From: Turritopsis dohrnii
Taxonomy: Eukaryota; Cnidaria; Hydrozoa; Anthoathecata; Oceaniidae
Direction of reading: 5' to 3'
Length of the DNA stretch: 64,000 nt
NCBI GenBank assembly: GCA_027922465.2
Contig: BQMF02000612.1
Span: forward strand, 62,001 to 126,000
Position numbers and translations under genes: made by a program. Of this stretch, positions 46,181 to 58,885 are shown one piece after another. Under the pieces are notes generated by a model. The model had not been told where the DNA came from and did no database searches. It saw only the letters and a list, made by a program, of their open reading frames with translations. Each line of letters begins with the position of its first letter. Position 1 is the stretch's first letter.

Positions 46181-46339
46181 CATGTTTCTTGTTAAGCTGG
46201 TGTTCTAATAAAAGTTTGCGCCTTCGATTGTTCTTTTATGCCTTTGATTTTTCTTTCGATTTTACATATGACTAATAAAATAACATGGATAATATGCAGC
46301 AAAATGAATAATGTACTGCGATACTGTGGTGCCTTGTCC

Positions 46340-46415
46340 TTCTGCCATCTTCCAACAACAGTTTCACACACATATTTCTCTGATGTTCATGAGTAATGAA
46401 TGAGTGGAGAGTACT
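46340..46415 (+). repeat. Short dispersed repeat, partner at 555-635
   Basis: ccatcttccaa...cagtttcacacacatatttctc.gatgt.catga.taat.aatgagtggaga occurs at both places. Confidence 0.5.
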
Positions 46416-48014
46416 ATTTATGCCAACCACTCCTTTAAAGAAAATGAAGATACAAAGCTCACCTAGGACGTTTCTGTGCTACGGTTATTTTCAAGATGTT
46501 GTTTCTTAACCAAAATCATTTATTGAAGGTCTGTTTACTTGTTTGTTTAAAAGGTTGTGCCAGCATGACTGAGACAGTTAACGGTATACTATTAATAATA
46601 CTGACATTACACCAGTGACATCAGACGAAACAGATGAAGAATTAGGTGTTGAACTGGAAATAAAAGCAGATTGAAATCGCTTAGTTGCGTCCACCAAGAG
46701 AATGGAAGTTATTATGATTAGTGAGGACGAGTAAACAATATCGAAATTAGAAATCTTAATCCTTTAGAACTGAAACAATATTCACTTATCTCAGAGATAT
46801 GTAAAAAAAGAAAGATAAACAACTCGTTTGAACTTGATTGACAGCTTATTGTTAATCTTTTTGTTTCGCGCTTCTATACAACGCCATCCGTGTCCCCAGA
46901 TCCAGACTCTTTTTTTTGAGAATAATTAAATTTTAGAAAGATTAAGATATATAACGAGTGTTACCGACAATTTAAGTTGTTGTTGATTTGTCTTTCATAA
47001 ATATATCCTGAGAGATTTTGATATTTTACAGGTGAATCTTAATCTCACACATATACTCTTCATTTTTCTTAATGTTTGTAAAAAAGATTATCATTTTAGA
47101 AAAAGAAATAACCAATAAGTCATATACTGGTAAATTTTCTCGTAAAAATAAGTGACTCTCATTGAAATCAATTTTTCAAAAAAAGTACTGAAGTCTGATG
47201 CAAGTCTGGCTAATAACACTTAAGGTATGCTTTTATTTATCAGTTTATTTGGTTAAGATTATTCAACATTCGTTTTAAAACGAGATATTTTGAGAAAAGT
47301 TAGACCTAAAATTCGGTGTTTACAGATGAAATATTCTTCATAATTAATGTACTCGTCTATAGTTCGGCATGTTGGGTGAACGAAAGCTTTATGAAATATT
47401 GAAATATGCGCAACTAAGAAAAATTATGAAAATTATGCAATGATTATTAGTATAATTTTAATTTTCAACCAATGAACATTTAGAATTTTAACAATTAGAA
47501 TTAATTATATGTTTAAAATATTCGCGCGAAACAATACTCACACCAGAAAAAGGGACACGGATAGCTTTTACGAGAAACAGTGAGTTGTTTATCTTTCTTT
47601 TTTACATATCTCTGCTTATCTAAAGGCCCAAACAGACGAACGCTGCAATGTAGTGACTTGTTACCGCCTTTTTGCAACTGTGTTGGAGTGATACCTCTAT
47701 CATTTTCTTTAAAGTCAATTGGAACGTTTAATGACTCATTCACATCATTTTGTTAAATCTTTTCGTGACTTTTAACCTTAATTCCTTCACGCAGTCGTTA
47801 AAAAGCATGCTTTTGTGTGACTTTGTAGTATGTACCATGCTACATTTGTTGGTTCAGACTTTTGATTGTTTGATTGTTTCGATAGCCAAGACATGTAGAA
47901 CACTTGAAAGCTGGCTGAGAGTTTGTTCACAACTTGTTGCTACAAAGCATTGGAAATTACCTGATCAAATCATATTTCTAGCGCTGTATGTCTTACTATT
48001 AAAATAAATAATAC
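46416..48014. other. No supported gene
   Basis: AT-rich. A short acidic frame near 46600-46670 and several small ORFs have no domain or splice support. Confidence 0.3.
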
Positions 48015-48321
48015 AGCTTCGAAGCAGCCCCTAAAAGCTATAGTGGAACAGAAAAATAATATCAAATCAGTTTGATATTTTTTTTGTTGCTGCAACAAAT
48101 TTTTCATGTTGCAAATGCGTTTTGTAAAATGTTGCTAGTGTCCCCACATTTGCAAACTGATTTGATATTTTTTTTTGTTGCTGCAACATTTTTATGGGTG
48201 AAATTTGTTGCATCAACAAACAAATATACTATGGAGACACGAGCAACAAATGCCTTGCCATTGCAACAAAACAGATTTTTGTTGCAATCGCATGAAAAAT
48301 GTTGCCCGTGTCCCCGAAGCT
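48015..48321. mobile_element. Possible MITE with TTGTTGC/GCAACAA repeats
   Basis: Short inverted ends AGCTTCG...CGAAGCT enclose many copies of TTGTTGC and GCAACAA. The phrase aaactgatttgatattttttt occurs twice. Flanks are TAC and TAA. The style resembles the 36118-36874 MITE, which also starts AGCTT. Confidence 0.4.
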
Positions 48322-48528
48322 TAAATTTCATAACTAGTAATTAAGATGGTAAGTAAATAGACATTCCGAAAGACTAAAGTATTAAGAAATTCGATTATTT
48401 TCATAATTCTCAATTTTCTCCAATCCATAACTAAACTGAATAGTCGTTGTGAGAATATGTTCATACAATATAGGGATCGATTTTGATGCAAACGGATAAG
48501 CCAGCAAGTAACTTCGGTTTTCTCAAAG

Positions 48529-49556
48529 ATGGAACGTTATAAACGAATGAAAGAAGAAAAATATCAGGAGACGAATGAAGATACCGGCTGCAAATCAAAT
48601 AGTAATTAGTATTTAAATCTAATACATATCTAACATGAAAGAATATCTAAACTGTCAAATTTCAACCTTACGTTTGGTCTATAATATAATTTGTGATAAT
48701 TTTCATAACATTTTAAAATAACATACAATATCAGAATGTGACATTAATGCTACTGAAAATGTCTGCTTATTAAAAATAACTTGATAGATAAATATATTCT
48801 AGTCATAGTTTTTTGGTAAAGATGTAGTGTTCCAAGTCAGAAATGAAAATGAGAACGATAACGAAACGAATGAAAATGAAGCTCCGCCATCGTATGTTGT
48901 TTCGAAAACCGATCAAGCATATCCAACACATGTAATTGTTCCAGCCAAACCAGGAACTTTTACAAATGATTTTCCACCTACATATCAGCCCCAGGTAAAG
49001 TCACTTAAAAATATTTTGCTGCGGGCTATCGGGAAATATAAAAATATTCATTGTATATAGATTTTGATTATATATAGATATTATGTGGTACAAATGTGAC
49101 ATTAACCCAACCAGTTACTGGAAGTCAGTTCGTTTCCGCACAAACAGTCCACATTTCAGATTATACCATATTATATTCTATTCTTGCTTGCATCTCGTGC
49201 GTATGTTACATTTGGCCCTGTGGTATAGTACCAGTTATCTTAGCTGTAAAGGTAATCATTTTTAGATATTCTGTATGCATGTTTGCCATATCATGTCACG
49301 GGAGTAGGCTTTCTTTCAAAACTTCACTCTTGTTATTCTAGATTATGATATTTCTGTAACTAATTATTTTACTTTAATACCCTTTGTTTTTTTTCTTTAG
49401 GCTAAAGATCATCGACAAAGAAATGATATTGAAGGTGCTTTAAAAGCATCCAAATGCGCCAAATACCTTGCTATAGCGTCAATCGTTTCGATGCTTATCA
49501 TTTCTGCAGTGGTAGGCGGCTTCATATATCACTTTCAACTCAAACGTCAAGCATAA
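48529..49556 (+). CDS. Dispanin / CD225-domain membrane protein, copy 2
   Basis: Four exons (48529-48601, 48822-48994, 49078-49251, 49401-49556) give 191 residues with intron phases 1, 0, 0, as in copy 1. Exon 1 (MERYKRMKEE...) and exon 4 (GALKASKCAKYLAIASIVSM...) align with copy 1. The first donor is a weaker GTAATT. Residues 46-49 are PPSY and 76-79 PPTY, so there are two PPxY motifs where copy 1 has one. The CD225 part runs from about 110 to 187: a cysteine-rich intramembrane segment (Cys120, 123, 125, 130), a charged loop, and a C-terminal transmembrane helix. The proteins differ widely outside CD225, suggesting an old duplication. Role in membranes inferred from the family only. Confidence 0.85.
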
Positions 49557-49654
49557 TCGTTCAACCTAAAATGCTCATAGAACAGTTCTGGTTAGGGTTT
49601 TGGACATATTCAGAAAAAACAATACATTAATTGACTGTTCCTATTAACATTATT

Positions 49655-49750
49655 ACGGTAGCAGCGAAAGCGAATACCGTATTAAAACACCCTTGGACTA
49701 CTACTACTACTACTACTACTACTCCTCCGGCCGAAACGGCAGTTTAGCCT
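49655..49750. repeat. Dispersed repeat with TAC microsatellite, copy 2
   Basis: Same block order as 2974-3080, with a (TAC)n run at about 49699-49725 in place of most TCC repeats. Confidence 0.65.
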
Positions 49751-49852
49751 ACGATTTAGAGTATGCGAGTCCCCACTAAAAACTCAATATACATTCTAAT
49801 GAACGAACGCAGCCTTTTGAATTTTCGAAGGTTTTCAATCACATACATTTAA

Positions 49853-50485
49853 AATACGTTTTCTTTGATATTTTATCACTTAATTGATGAAGGAATGGAT
49901 ATTAATCAAATATGTCTACATAAAACTGGGACTTTTAGCTACTTTTATGGTACTGAATCAATGAACTTTGGCACTTGAAAATAGATATGTTTTTCGTGTC
50001 AGTAAAGCACAGATCAGACTTTCTTATTACTTTCTACGTTTGTTAGCTATCTGTTCTGTCTTTGAACATCAAGGTTTTCAAAAATCGAGTTAAAAAAAGG
50101 CTGTTATCTGTTTGAATTCATTTTCGGTTTCAAAAAATTATAATTCAAAACATACATTTTTTTTTTCGATAAAACGCGTTTTTTTTTTCTACATAAGCTC
50201 TTATAAAAAAAACGTACGTTATAAACAGCTCATGCATGTATAATTCTTTTGTCTTCTAATAAATTAATTGCTGGTATGTTGCGATTAGACCCTATTTACA
50301 CGAGTTAGTAATTTTAAACATTATAATATCGTTTATGCCTGTTTTCCACCAGTAAGATATCTCAAGAAATAACGTTTACAGAACGTTTAAGAACTTTAAG
50401 TAAAATTTCAAATTTAAAAGTATTCTTGTGGCAAGTACTTTTGCTGCTACCGTTTTGCGCCATCTGGCTCTTGTTATTATCTCAT
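49853..50485 (+). repeat. 620-bp dispersed repeat, copy 2
   Basis: Collinear with 42225-42845. Here it follows directly after the triplet-bearing repeat 49655-49750, so the two blocks may be the two ends of one longer element. Confidence 0.75.
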
Positions 50486-51621
50486 TAATAAAGAATACAG
50501 TGTGTGTCATAACGCTGGAAATGGAAATTTCAAAGCTGTTTTTTTAAATGAATATACCAAATTTCAAAATAATTTTTACATCGATGGAAAACCATTTTTA
50601 AGTTCTTTCTATTTTTGTGAAAAATGAAAAAGTAGTTTTTGAAGAAATAATGAAAATGTCTTGGAAGAATATAATTAAATTTCCAAAATTATGAAACACA
50701 CTTTACAACTACCACAATGCGACGCTGTAATTACTAGCTTTGAGATAACTTTAAACACTGGTCTCAAACGCTGATGAGAATATTGTTCTCGAAACCTTTT
50801 TATTTTTCCATGAAAACGGAGATGTAATATGGATTTGACTTGCTTTTGTACTGTTCGTAATATTTGTAAACTTTTTTTTGGAACATCACAACATCAAAAG
50901 TTACAAGCCTTATTATTCGCTAAAGTTTTTTCCAATGAATTGAAGTTTTTCTGACTTGTACGCCAAATTTGTCCTGAAATTCTAGTTCGCGAAAGTTTTT
51001 TTAGCGAAATTTAGCGAGTTTTTGGTTTCGCGAAACTTTCTGCTCTTAAAGTAGTAGTTCCACGAGATTGGCAAAAGTCAAGGCCGTTTCAAACTTCCTA
51101 AAGATTTTTTACAACTATGATAGAGTTGTTTTTCTCAGATTTTTTCATCGCGATGTCATTTCTAGCTAGTAATGTTTTTACGAAACTATGTTTTATCATT
51201 TTTCTTAATATATCATGTCATTATGATCGCATCATTCTCTTATGAAATACTTTGATTTACATAGCAATGAGATTTAGTTGTGATTACATAAAGAATGTTT
51301 TGTAGAAAATCATTTATATCATAATCAAGAACCCCCAAAGATTTATCAACGGCGAAAATGTTTATGTGTTTTCTTAAAAATGAGAAAACAAAAATCCATT
51401 AGGATTCATATGCAAGGAAAAACGAAGAAGTTAATTCGGTGCCAAAATCTCGTTTGTTAAGTCGTTGAGTCGTTTTAGACAAACACTCGCTTTTTAATTA
51501 ATTGAATTTATTAGATATAACACGTGACTTCAGTACAAAAGAGGAAATGATGCGAAAACAGTCACATGTCAATTACCTTCCAACCGGTAAAGTTAAATTG
51601 CAAATCTTTCAAATACGTATC
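50486..51621. other. No supported gene
   Basis: AT-rich sequence left of the DIRS-like gag start; nothing recognised. Confidence 0.3.
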
Positions 51622-51714
51622 ATGGCTGCCAACAACCTATCCATTGAAGTTCCTGATTCTGCCACTGATGACCAACCAATGGATACTGACATCAACGGAG
51701 GCATAGATCAACTC
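51622..51714 (+). mobile_element. DIRS-like gag, 5' part
   Basis: Starts atcATGG and encodes an acidic leader (MAANNLSIEVPDSATDDQPM...) typical of the start of gag-like ORFs in tyrosine-recombinase retrotransposons. The frame runs into the transposon inserted after ACTC (51711-51714). It resumes at 54581 in the same frame if the insertion and one ACTC copy are disregarded. Confidence 0.6.
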
Positions 51715-54580
51715 CACGTTCATTCCACGTTATTATGCGCACGTGCGAACATTTTCTCTGAAAAAGCCGTTAAAGATGGCGGAGTGGACTGGAAGAGAGA
51801 TTGCTTTTATTTGTTTTTCTGGATGAATATGTAATAAAAAGCATATTTAAAACGGTTAGAGACCGCTGACCGAATGTCATCGCAGACACAAGTCATTACT
51901 TTCACTTTTAAAATTATTTTTTTAAATTCTACTCACGTGGGGAAGAGTACAGGATCAGCAAAGCGAGCACTGTACAAACTGCATTTCCCAGAGGGTATAC
52001 TGACTAATTGCTGAAATATATCACAAAAAAATTTTTTCAGAGGGTTTGTTGAATATGTATTGGTAGTATTAAGGTATATGAAGTAGATGGTGCATAATTT
52101 GATATGGTGTCAGTTTTTAATGGGTATTTGTTTTGGTTCAAAGATGGCTCTCAGATCAAGCACCAAAAACCTTCATTCAGGAACACTTTACCTCAAGAAA
52201 GACTGTGAATGTGAAATTGTTTTAACTACTAATAAGCCATATACAAAAATGAATGTATTTTGAACCTTTGCATTTCCTTTTTTGTCTGCTGTGGTGTCAT
52301 TAACTGGGAGAAACCCAGTTCTTGAATCCAGCAGATGTAATACGAGTTTTTAAAATTTCCTGATCATTTGAGTAGCACTGACGTTTCACTTGTTTCATGG
52401 TATCTGTTTTTAAGCAGTCCCATCTCGATTAGTATATTGAAAGCTTTCGAATAATTTAATTTCTAAAGTGGTAAATCGAGTAAATGAAAACAGATTTATT
52501 TTGAACAAGGAAGCTTCGAAAGTCAATGAGTTTTTCTTAAAGAACTTACTTATATACCTTATGATGAAGTCAGCTTTTATAGATATACATTGGGTTACTA
52601 TTTTTTCGAAGAAGCTTCAGAAATTCGTTTTACTCTCTAACAAATGTTGATTCTGGAGACATTGATGGATAAAAAACTTGTGATTTATGCATTCAATATA
52701 TATTTATTTGACTTTACCAGAATAATGTTTTAACGTTTCATTGTTGTCTAGCAGGTAATGTAATAAATATAGAAACAATATTCAGTATGAAAATGGAAAA
52801 GGTTATTGAAGTAAAATATTCAATTCACAAGGAGTGCATAAGAAAAGGGAAATTGATGCTTGTGAACATAGATAATTCATAAAGTATTGGCAGAAATTTG
52901 TGACTATTATCGAGGACGAAACCGTTGAAGAAGTAATCATTTCTAAAGGGACATTGTTCATGTAGAGAATGTTGAGGAGGAAACCGTTGAAGAATTAACA
53001 ATCTCTGAAGATACAGATGTAGCTTATTAATTAGGATGTATCAAATTCTATGACAATTCCTCACTTGTTTCGTACAATAATGCTGTGTTTTTGGTGAAGC
53101 TTTTGAAGATACACTGGAATCTTGTTATGATTCGTAGTCTTTTCTTATCTCAGTGTAACCTTGGAACAAGGTTTGGAATGAATAATCACAGAAACTTTGA
53201 AACAGTTTACTTATATACGACATTATTGTGCTTTTGTTGTTGTTGTCAAAAAAATTGGCTGGAAAAGAAAAATTATATGTTTTTTTATTAATTGTGTATA
53301 ATACTTAATTTGTCTAGTTTAACTTAGATCAACCAGATTTAAATGATATGACATTGGAATTAGTTCTTGAAATTTCCTGCTTGATGACATGTAGCACTAC
53401 ATTCTGAGGAATTGCTTTTTCGTACATTCAAATTCATTGGTAACTTTTTGCTGTGTTTTCAAATAATTTTAGGTTTTTTCACATCCAATTTCGAACCTCA
53501 CTCTAAAGCATTTAGTCATTTGTTTAACATTACTATCAGTGAAAACATAAGTAAAGTTTGCACTGCGGGATGGACATTTTGTTTCTGTCTTTCCATTTTG
53601 TCAGGCAGCAAAGGCACATTGTGCGTGTTTACATTTCATAGCTGAATAGGTTGTAAATTCAATGTAAAACACAAAGGATGTTTGCACAGTTCTGTGGGTT
53701 TTCAGCAGATAGTGTGGGGTTCATGTTATCAGGCAATGACAAAGGGAAGGAGTGTTTTGATGTGTTCAGAAGATTTCAGATTTTGACCAAACATCTTTTT
53801 TTTATCTTCCCCTTTTGTGGATTTTTTCTGCGGTCTGCCTTTCGCTTATGTTTTCACAGAATTGCAGATAACATATTTGGGAGTTTCCAGACCACTCAGT
53901 AAAAGTGTGATTCTCTCTGTGTGTTCACGAAAGTTTCTATATTCCTCCAATTTGAATGGCAATTCAAGTCAAGCATGCATGTTTTTGGGGTAGATCCCTG
54001 CTCTATCCTGACACCAGTCAACTCAGAATGCTATCTTTTATTCTGTAAAGTAAAAGTATAATTTTAAAAAGGATTTTTTTCAGGCTATTTCCACACGATC
54101 TACTAAATTTCTCAAATGTACTTCAAGAGGGTGGCCATATTGAGGTGATTGACGATATTTCTGATAACATCCTTAAAAAAACTGACACCAACGTGGAATT
54201 TTCAGGAAAACTAGATAAAAGATAGATGTTTCGAATTAAATTGTGTTTCTTGACTTAAAAAATATTTTGATGCTTCATTTTTGTCGTTTTGATGATGCTA
54301 TGCCTGAGAGCACGTCTCTGTAGTAAATCAGAGAATAGCTATCGATTCAATCGAAAATCGAATATGATAGCTGTGTCTGTCTATTCTGTGGTCTTATTTA
54401 ATTCAAACAAAAACATCTGCTTTCGCATTTTATTAACGAAAATGATAAATTTCCTAATTTAAGAAGGTATATGAAACTACTCAAAATCTTTCATCAGAAG
54501 TTTCCATGTTGATTTTTCATAATCTCGCTGACGCATGCGCATAATAACATTCCGCCTGCACGCAAAACTGAACGAACGTG
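51715..54580. mobile_element. 2.87-kb element with 4-bp duplication, copy 1
   Basis: Ends CACGTTCATT...AACGAACGTG, with a second inverted block GTTATTATGCGCA about 15-35 bases inside each end. Flanked by ACTC on both sides (51711-51714, 54581-54584). It is collinear with 60346-63235. Short frames (MALRSSTKNLHSG..., MKMEKVIEVKYSIHKE..., and AVFLVKLLKIHW...) are conserved in position in both copies but none shows a transposase signature. CAC ends with 4-bp duplications recall Chapaev-type CMC elements; this is inference. Confidence 0.8.
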
Positions 54581-55656
54581 ACTCAAGGCTTATTTTGATC
54601 TCAAATTTAGTGAGCAAAATGCTAGGCTCGGGGAAAAATTTCCCTCTAAACAAAACTGCTAGAAAAGAGACTGGAAGGAAAAAAGATTCAGGAGACCCCA
54701 ACTTTCAAATATCGGGGCAATAATGTACAATTTAATTTTAATACAAATCTCAAAGAAAGTCTCGAAATTCTTATATTTCTTGTCCAAGTGGGATCTATAA
54801 CACGATCCTCTAAACACATCGATAACATGGTGGCTGATCTTGGAAAACGTAACAAGTGCATTTGCTTCGTTGACAAGTCTCTAGCTGGCTGGTCAGCAGT
54901 GGACGAATACTGCCAAATGATCTTGCCAGTGATTCTGTTGACGACAAGAGAATGAAAGCTGCTGAAAACATAGCGCTCGCTAAATAACATTCAAGCGTGA
55001 CCCCCTTTCAATTCATCATCCACGTATATCAGTACATTACAAAGTTTGCAGAATTGTTTTCGTTCCCCAAGAGCCACAGCAGTTCTCAAGGATGTCTGGT
55101 TTCACCAGATTGTCTACAAACCAATAGCTACGTCGGGATTTCATCAGATACTTGCGTAAAAATTATGCGGATACCAAGCAATAGTGAGAATGATAATTTT
55201 TTTGTTCTGTGAAAGATTAAATAAACAAATCAGTGACAATATTACAGTTAAAGGCAGCCTTAAGGCACACATCAAATACTGAAAGGAAATCGACATAAAC
55301 AGTACTGTTTTGGATATCAAAAACACGGGTCAGAAGATACCTTTTGCATGGTATTGACTTTAAAAGCTGCGGTAATGTTTTTGTTGCCACTTTTTTGAAA
55401 CACACTGAAGAATACTAGCACAATTTTCAGAAAAGTTCACATCGATGAAATTTGTCTTGGGTGATATTGTACAATTAAAGACAAGGCAGTTGTACAGCAA
55501 GATTGAATCTAGAGTATCATGGGACACCAGAATTCATTTATCTCACCATAATGAAGTCTTGTTTGAACCTTTTTATTGGCAAAATAATTTTTTGTCACAT
55601 AATATAAGGCACTTATTTCAATATGATATATCAAGGGCTTTAGTTTTCCGATGCTA
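54581..55656 (+). mobile_element. DIRS-like gag 3' part and RT/RNase H remnant
   Basis: Continues the gag frame: LKAYFDLKFSEQNARL, then after a stop RLEGKKIQETPTFKYRGNN and QFNFN, and a later block with ADK-like FVDKSLAGW and, after a frameshift, DLASDSVDDKRMKAAE. These are conserved gag blocks of DIRS-like elements as I remember them. Farther on, VKGSLKAHIKY (about 55245) matches the segment before the RT. SRVSWDTRIHL...FEPFYWQNNF (about 55510-55590) matches the RNase H region. The RT palm itself is deleted. Non-functional. Confidence 0.6.
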
Positions 55657-55796
55657 GTAAATAGTGGCTCTTCTTTTTAGGTAACGATAACAACGATAGA
55701 TCCGTAGTTTCGTTTAAACAATTTTCTTCATCAGAAGTTTCGAAGCACAAGAAAAATCGGTTCTATCGAAGTATGAAAACTTGACTACAGGTTGTC

Positions 55797-55940
55797 GCTT
55801 TTTATTTATTTATTTATTAATGACATACTTATACAGGCTGACTACCTTCAATTTTATAATAAAAATTGCTATCAATCCTCCATCCTCATGTTAAACAATA
55901 TATACATATCATATTTGAGAATTAAAAATATTATAATACA
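55797..55940 (-). mobile_element. LINE 3' tail, distal part
   Basis: On the minus strand this ends in a tattatgt...taagtatgtcattaataaataaataaata tail, i.e. an (AAAT)n end. It is separated from the rest of the LINE (59874-60345) by the Helitron array. Confidence 0.6.
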
Positions 55941-57027
55941 TCTATATATTAATAGCCGATTCTCTGTCTGTCTGTCTGTTTGTTTGTTTGTTTGTTTGTT
56001 TGTAAGTCACGCAAAATGGTAGATTAAGTTGTGAGCGAAATTATTTCTTTTTGTGTGTGCGACGTGAGTTCGAAGCAAATACATTGCAACCCCAATCGAA
56101 CGTGACTTTTTTTGGCTGATGAACTAATAGGAATAACGTTTTGTTTTTATCATTATTGTTAGTTTTATATTCCACATTGACTAGGCTTTGAAAACAGTAC
56201 ATCAACTAAATACAAAGTCACTAACTGATTAAATATTTTGGACAAAAAGCAGCAGTGGCAGAACGCGGCAGCATATGTTCGGTTTGCCCCTAACTCTTGC
56301 CTGACTGTCTGAGACGGGTGAACTTTTTTTTTGATCAATCAAAATGTTTAAAAACCGATAGGTAAAAAAAGAGTATCATATCAAAAGAAAATGTTTTTTT
56401 ATTTTTTGCTTTTCTTTTAATAAATTAATTTCTTCTTTTAATTGTTAAGCGTTCTGATCGAACGTTTTTTTATTCTATTTATTCATTTAGCACGTGCCTT
56501 TTTTCTCTCCTCCGTGTGAACTTTTTAAGAAGAGAAACCATTTTCCCCATGTTTGATAGCACCCATGTTAGAGCGCGTAACGTTTTTAAAACAAAAACTA
56601 ATAAAAAGTTTTTTTTCTCTACGTTTTGAGTGCATTGTTGTACTGATCAACGATTGTTTTAAAAAATAAATAACACATGAAATTTGGGTTTTTTTGGAAC
56701 CATTGTTTAAACTGATATTGGATTTTTGATTTCGAATCTGCCTCTAGGATAACTGACGTTTTTTCGGGTCCGCGATACAGGCGATGGGGTGACAAAAAAT
56801 TTTGGGTCTAATTTTTTTGGGAGGGGTCTGTGACGTCATCAAAATCTTTGAAGAATGATATCTCTGTAACGGTTGATCGTAGCGGAACGATCTCATACAT
56901 TTTTTAAATCAGTTTTTCGAGCTCTACAACATGTTAACACTTTCGGTTGCCAATTCCTTAATTTTATTTTTCGTGAAGTCAACGCATGCTGAACATGGGC
57001 AGCGAGCGACGCTGCCTTGGCGGCTAG
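55941..57027 (+). mobile_element. Helitron family B, unit 1
   Basis: Starts TCTATATATTAATAGCCGA directly after a host A and ends in a 7-bp stem, 7-nt spacer TTGGCGG and CTAG. The stem reads GGCAGCG/CGCTGCC, two compensating changes relative to the usual GGCGGCG/CGCCGCC. 1,087 bp; long type 5' half and the shared internal block in the 3' half. The 5' end has a (CTGT)n(TTTG)n run. Confidence 0.85.
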
Positions 57028-57518
57028 TCTATATATTAATAGCCGATTCCCTGTCTGTCTGTCTGTTTGTTTGTCTGTCACGCAAAATGGTAAATGTGAA
57101 CTGCGAAAGAGAGTCAGCAATGTAAGGTCACACATAAATTATTTTCTCTTCTTGTGCACGACGTCAATGTGAAACCACTGTATTGGGACCCAAATCGAAC
57201 GCCACGTTTGGGGAAAATTATCTCGGTAACCAATAGGGTAACTGACGTTTTTTGTAGTTCGCGATACAGGCGATGGGGTGACGAAAAATTTGGGTCTAAT
57301 TTTTTTGGGAGGACAAGTCCGTGCCGTCATCAAAATTTTTGAACGATGATATCTCCGTAACGGTTGGTTGTAGCAAAACGATCCCATACATTTTTTTGAG
57401 CAACTTTTCAAGCTCTACAACGTGGGTACACTTATCATTTCCAATTCCTCAATTTCATTTTTTGTGAAGACAACCCATGCTGAATATGGGCGGTGAGCGA
57501 CGCCGCCTTGGCGGCTAG
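57028..57518 (+). mobile_element. Helitron family B, unit 2
   Basis: 491 bp, short type, joined to unit 1 exactly at CTAG/TCTA. Stem GGCGGTG/CGCCGCC with one G-T pair. Confidence 0.85.
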
Positions 57519-58015
57519 TCCATATATTAATAGCCGATTATCCGTTTGTTTGTTTGTTTGTTTGTAAGTCACGCAAAATGGTAGATGTGAACTGCGAAAG
57601 AGAGTCAGCAATGTAAGACCCACTTAAATTATTTCTTTTCTTGTGACGTCAGTGTGAAACCATTCCATTGAGACCCTAATCGAATGTGACGTTTAGGGAA
57701 AATTATCTCGGTAACCAATAGGGATAACTGACGTTTTTGGGGGCCCGCGATACAGGTTATGGGGTGACGAAAAAATTTGGGTCTAATTTTTTTGGGGGAC
57801 GGGTCTGTGACGTCATCGAAATCTTTGAACAATATTTCTGTAACCGTTGATCGTAGCGGAACGATCCCATACATTTTTTGAACAGTTTTTCGAGCTCTAC
57901 AACATGGGAACACTTTCGGTTGCCAATTCCTAAATTCAATTTTTCGTGAAATCTGAAGAAGACGACACAACGCAGGCTAAACGTGGGCAGCGAGCGACGC
58001 CGTCTTGGCGGCTAG
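57519..58015 (+). mobile_element. Helitron family B, unit 3
   Basis: 497 bp, short type. Starts TCCATATATTAATAGCCGA. The hairpin has mismatches (GGCAGCG/CGCCGTC). TGACGTCAT present. Confidence 0.85.
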
Positions 58016-58885
58016 TCTATATATTAATAGCCGATTTTCTGTCTATCTGTCTGTCTGTTTGTTTGTTTGCAAGTCACGCAAAATAGTAGATTGGGTTGTG
58101 AGCGAAATTATTTCTTTTTTTGCGTGCGACGTGAGTTCAAAGCAAATACATTGCAACCCCAATCGAACGTGACTTTTTTTGGCTGATGAACTAATAGGAA
58201 TAACGTTTTGTTTTTATTATTATTGTTAGTTTTATATTCCAAGGACTATGTTGACTACGTTGGCTTTGAAAACAATACATCAACTAAATACAAAGAAACT
58301 AACTGATTAAACAGTTTGGACAAAAAGCAGCAGTGCCAGAACGTGGTAGCATGTTTGCCAATGTATGCTAACGTATCCTTCCCTGACTGTCTGAGACGGG
58401 TAAACTTTTTTTTCGAGCAATCAAAATCTTGAAAAACCGATAGGTGAAAAAAGAGTATCATGAAACAAAATATTTTTTTGCTTTTCTTTTAATAATTTAA
58501 TTTCTTTTTTAATTGTTATGCGCTTCAGATCAAACCTTTTTTTTTTATTCACTTTATTCATTTAGCACGTGCCTTTTTTTCTCTCCTCCCGTGTGATCTT
58601 TTTAAGAAGAGAAACCATTTCCCCCTTACGTTTGATAGCACCCATGTTAGAGTGCGTAACTTTTTTAAAACAAAAGCTAGTAAAAAGTTGAAGTTTTCTC
58701 TCTCTACGTTTTGAGTGTATTGTTACACTGATAAAAGATTGGTTTTACCAGAGGTTGTGACTTTGAATCTGCTTCTGGTTGAACACAAGTTGTATGAGCC
58801 GTTTATAAGGAAATTTGACGTTTATTGATACAGTGATACAGACCAGGTGGACATGGGCGGCGAGAAGCGCCGCCTTGGCGGCTAG
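58016..58885 (+). mobile_element. Helitron family B, unit 4
   Basis: 870 bp, long type without the shared internal TGACGTCAT block. Hairpin GGCGGCG/CGCCGCC is perfect but with a different loop (AGAAG). Confidence 0.85.
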
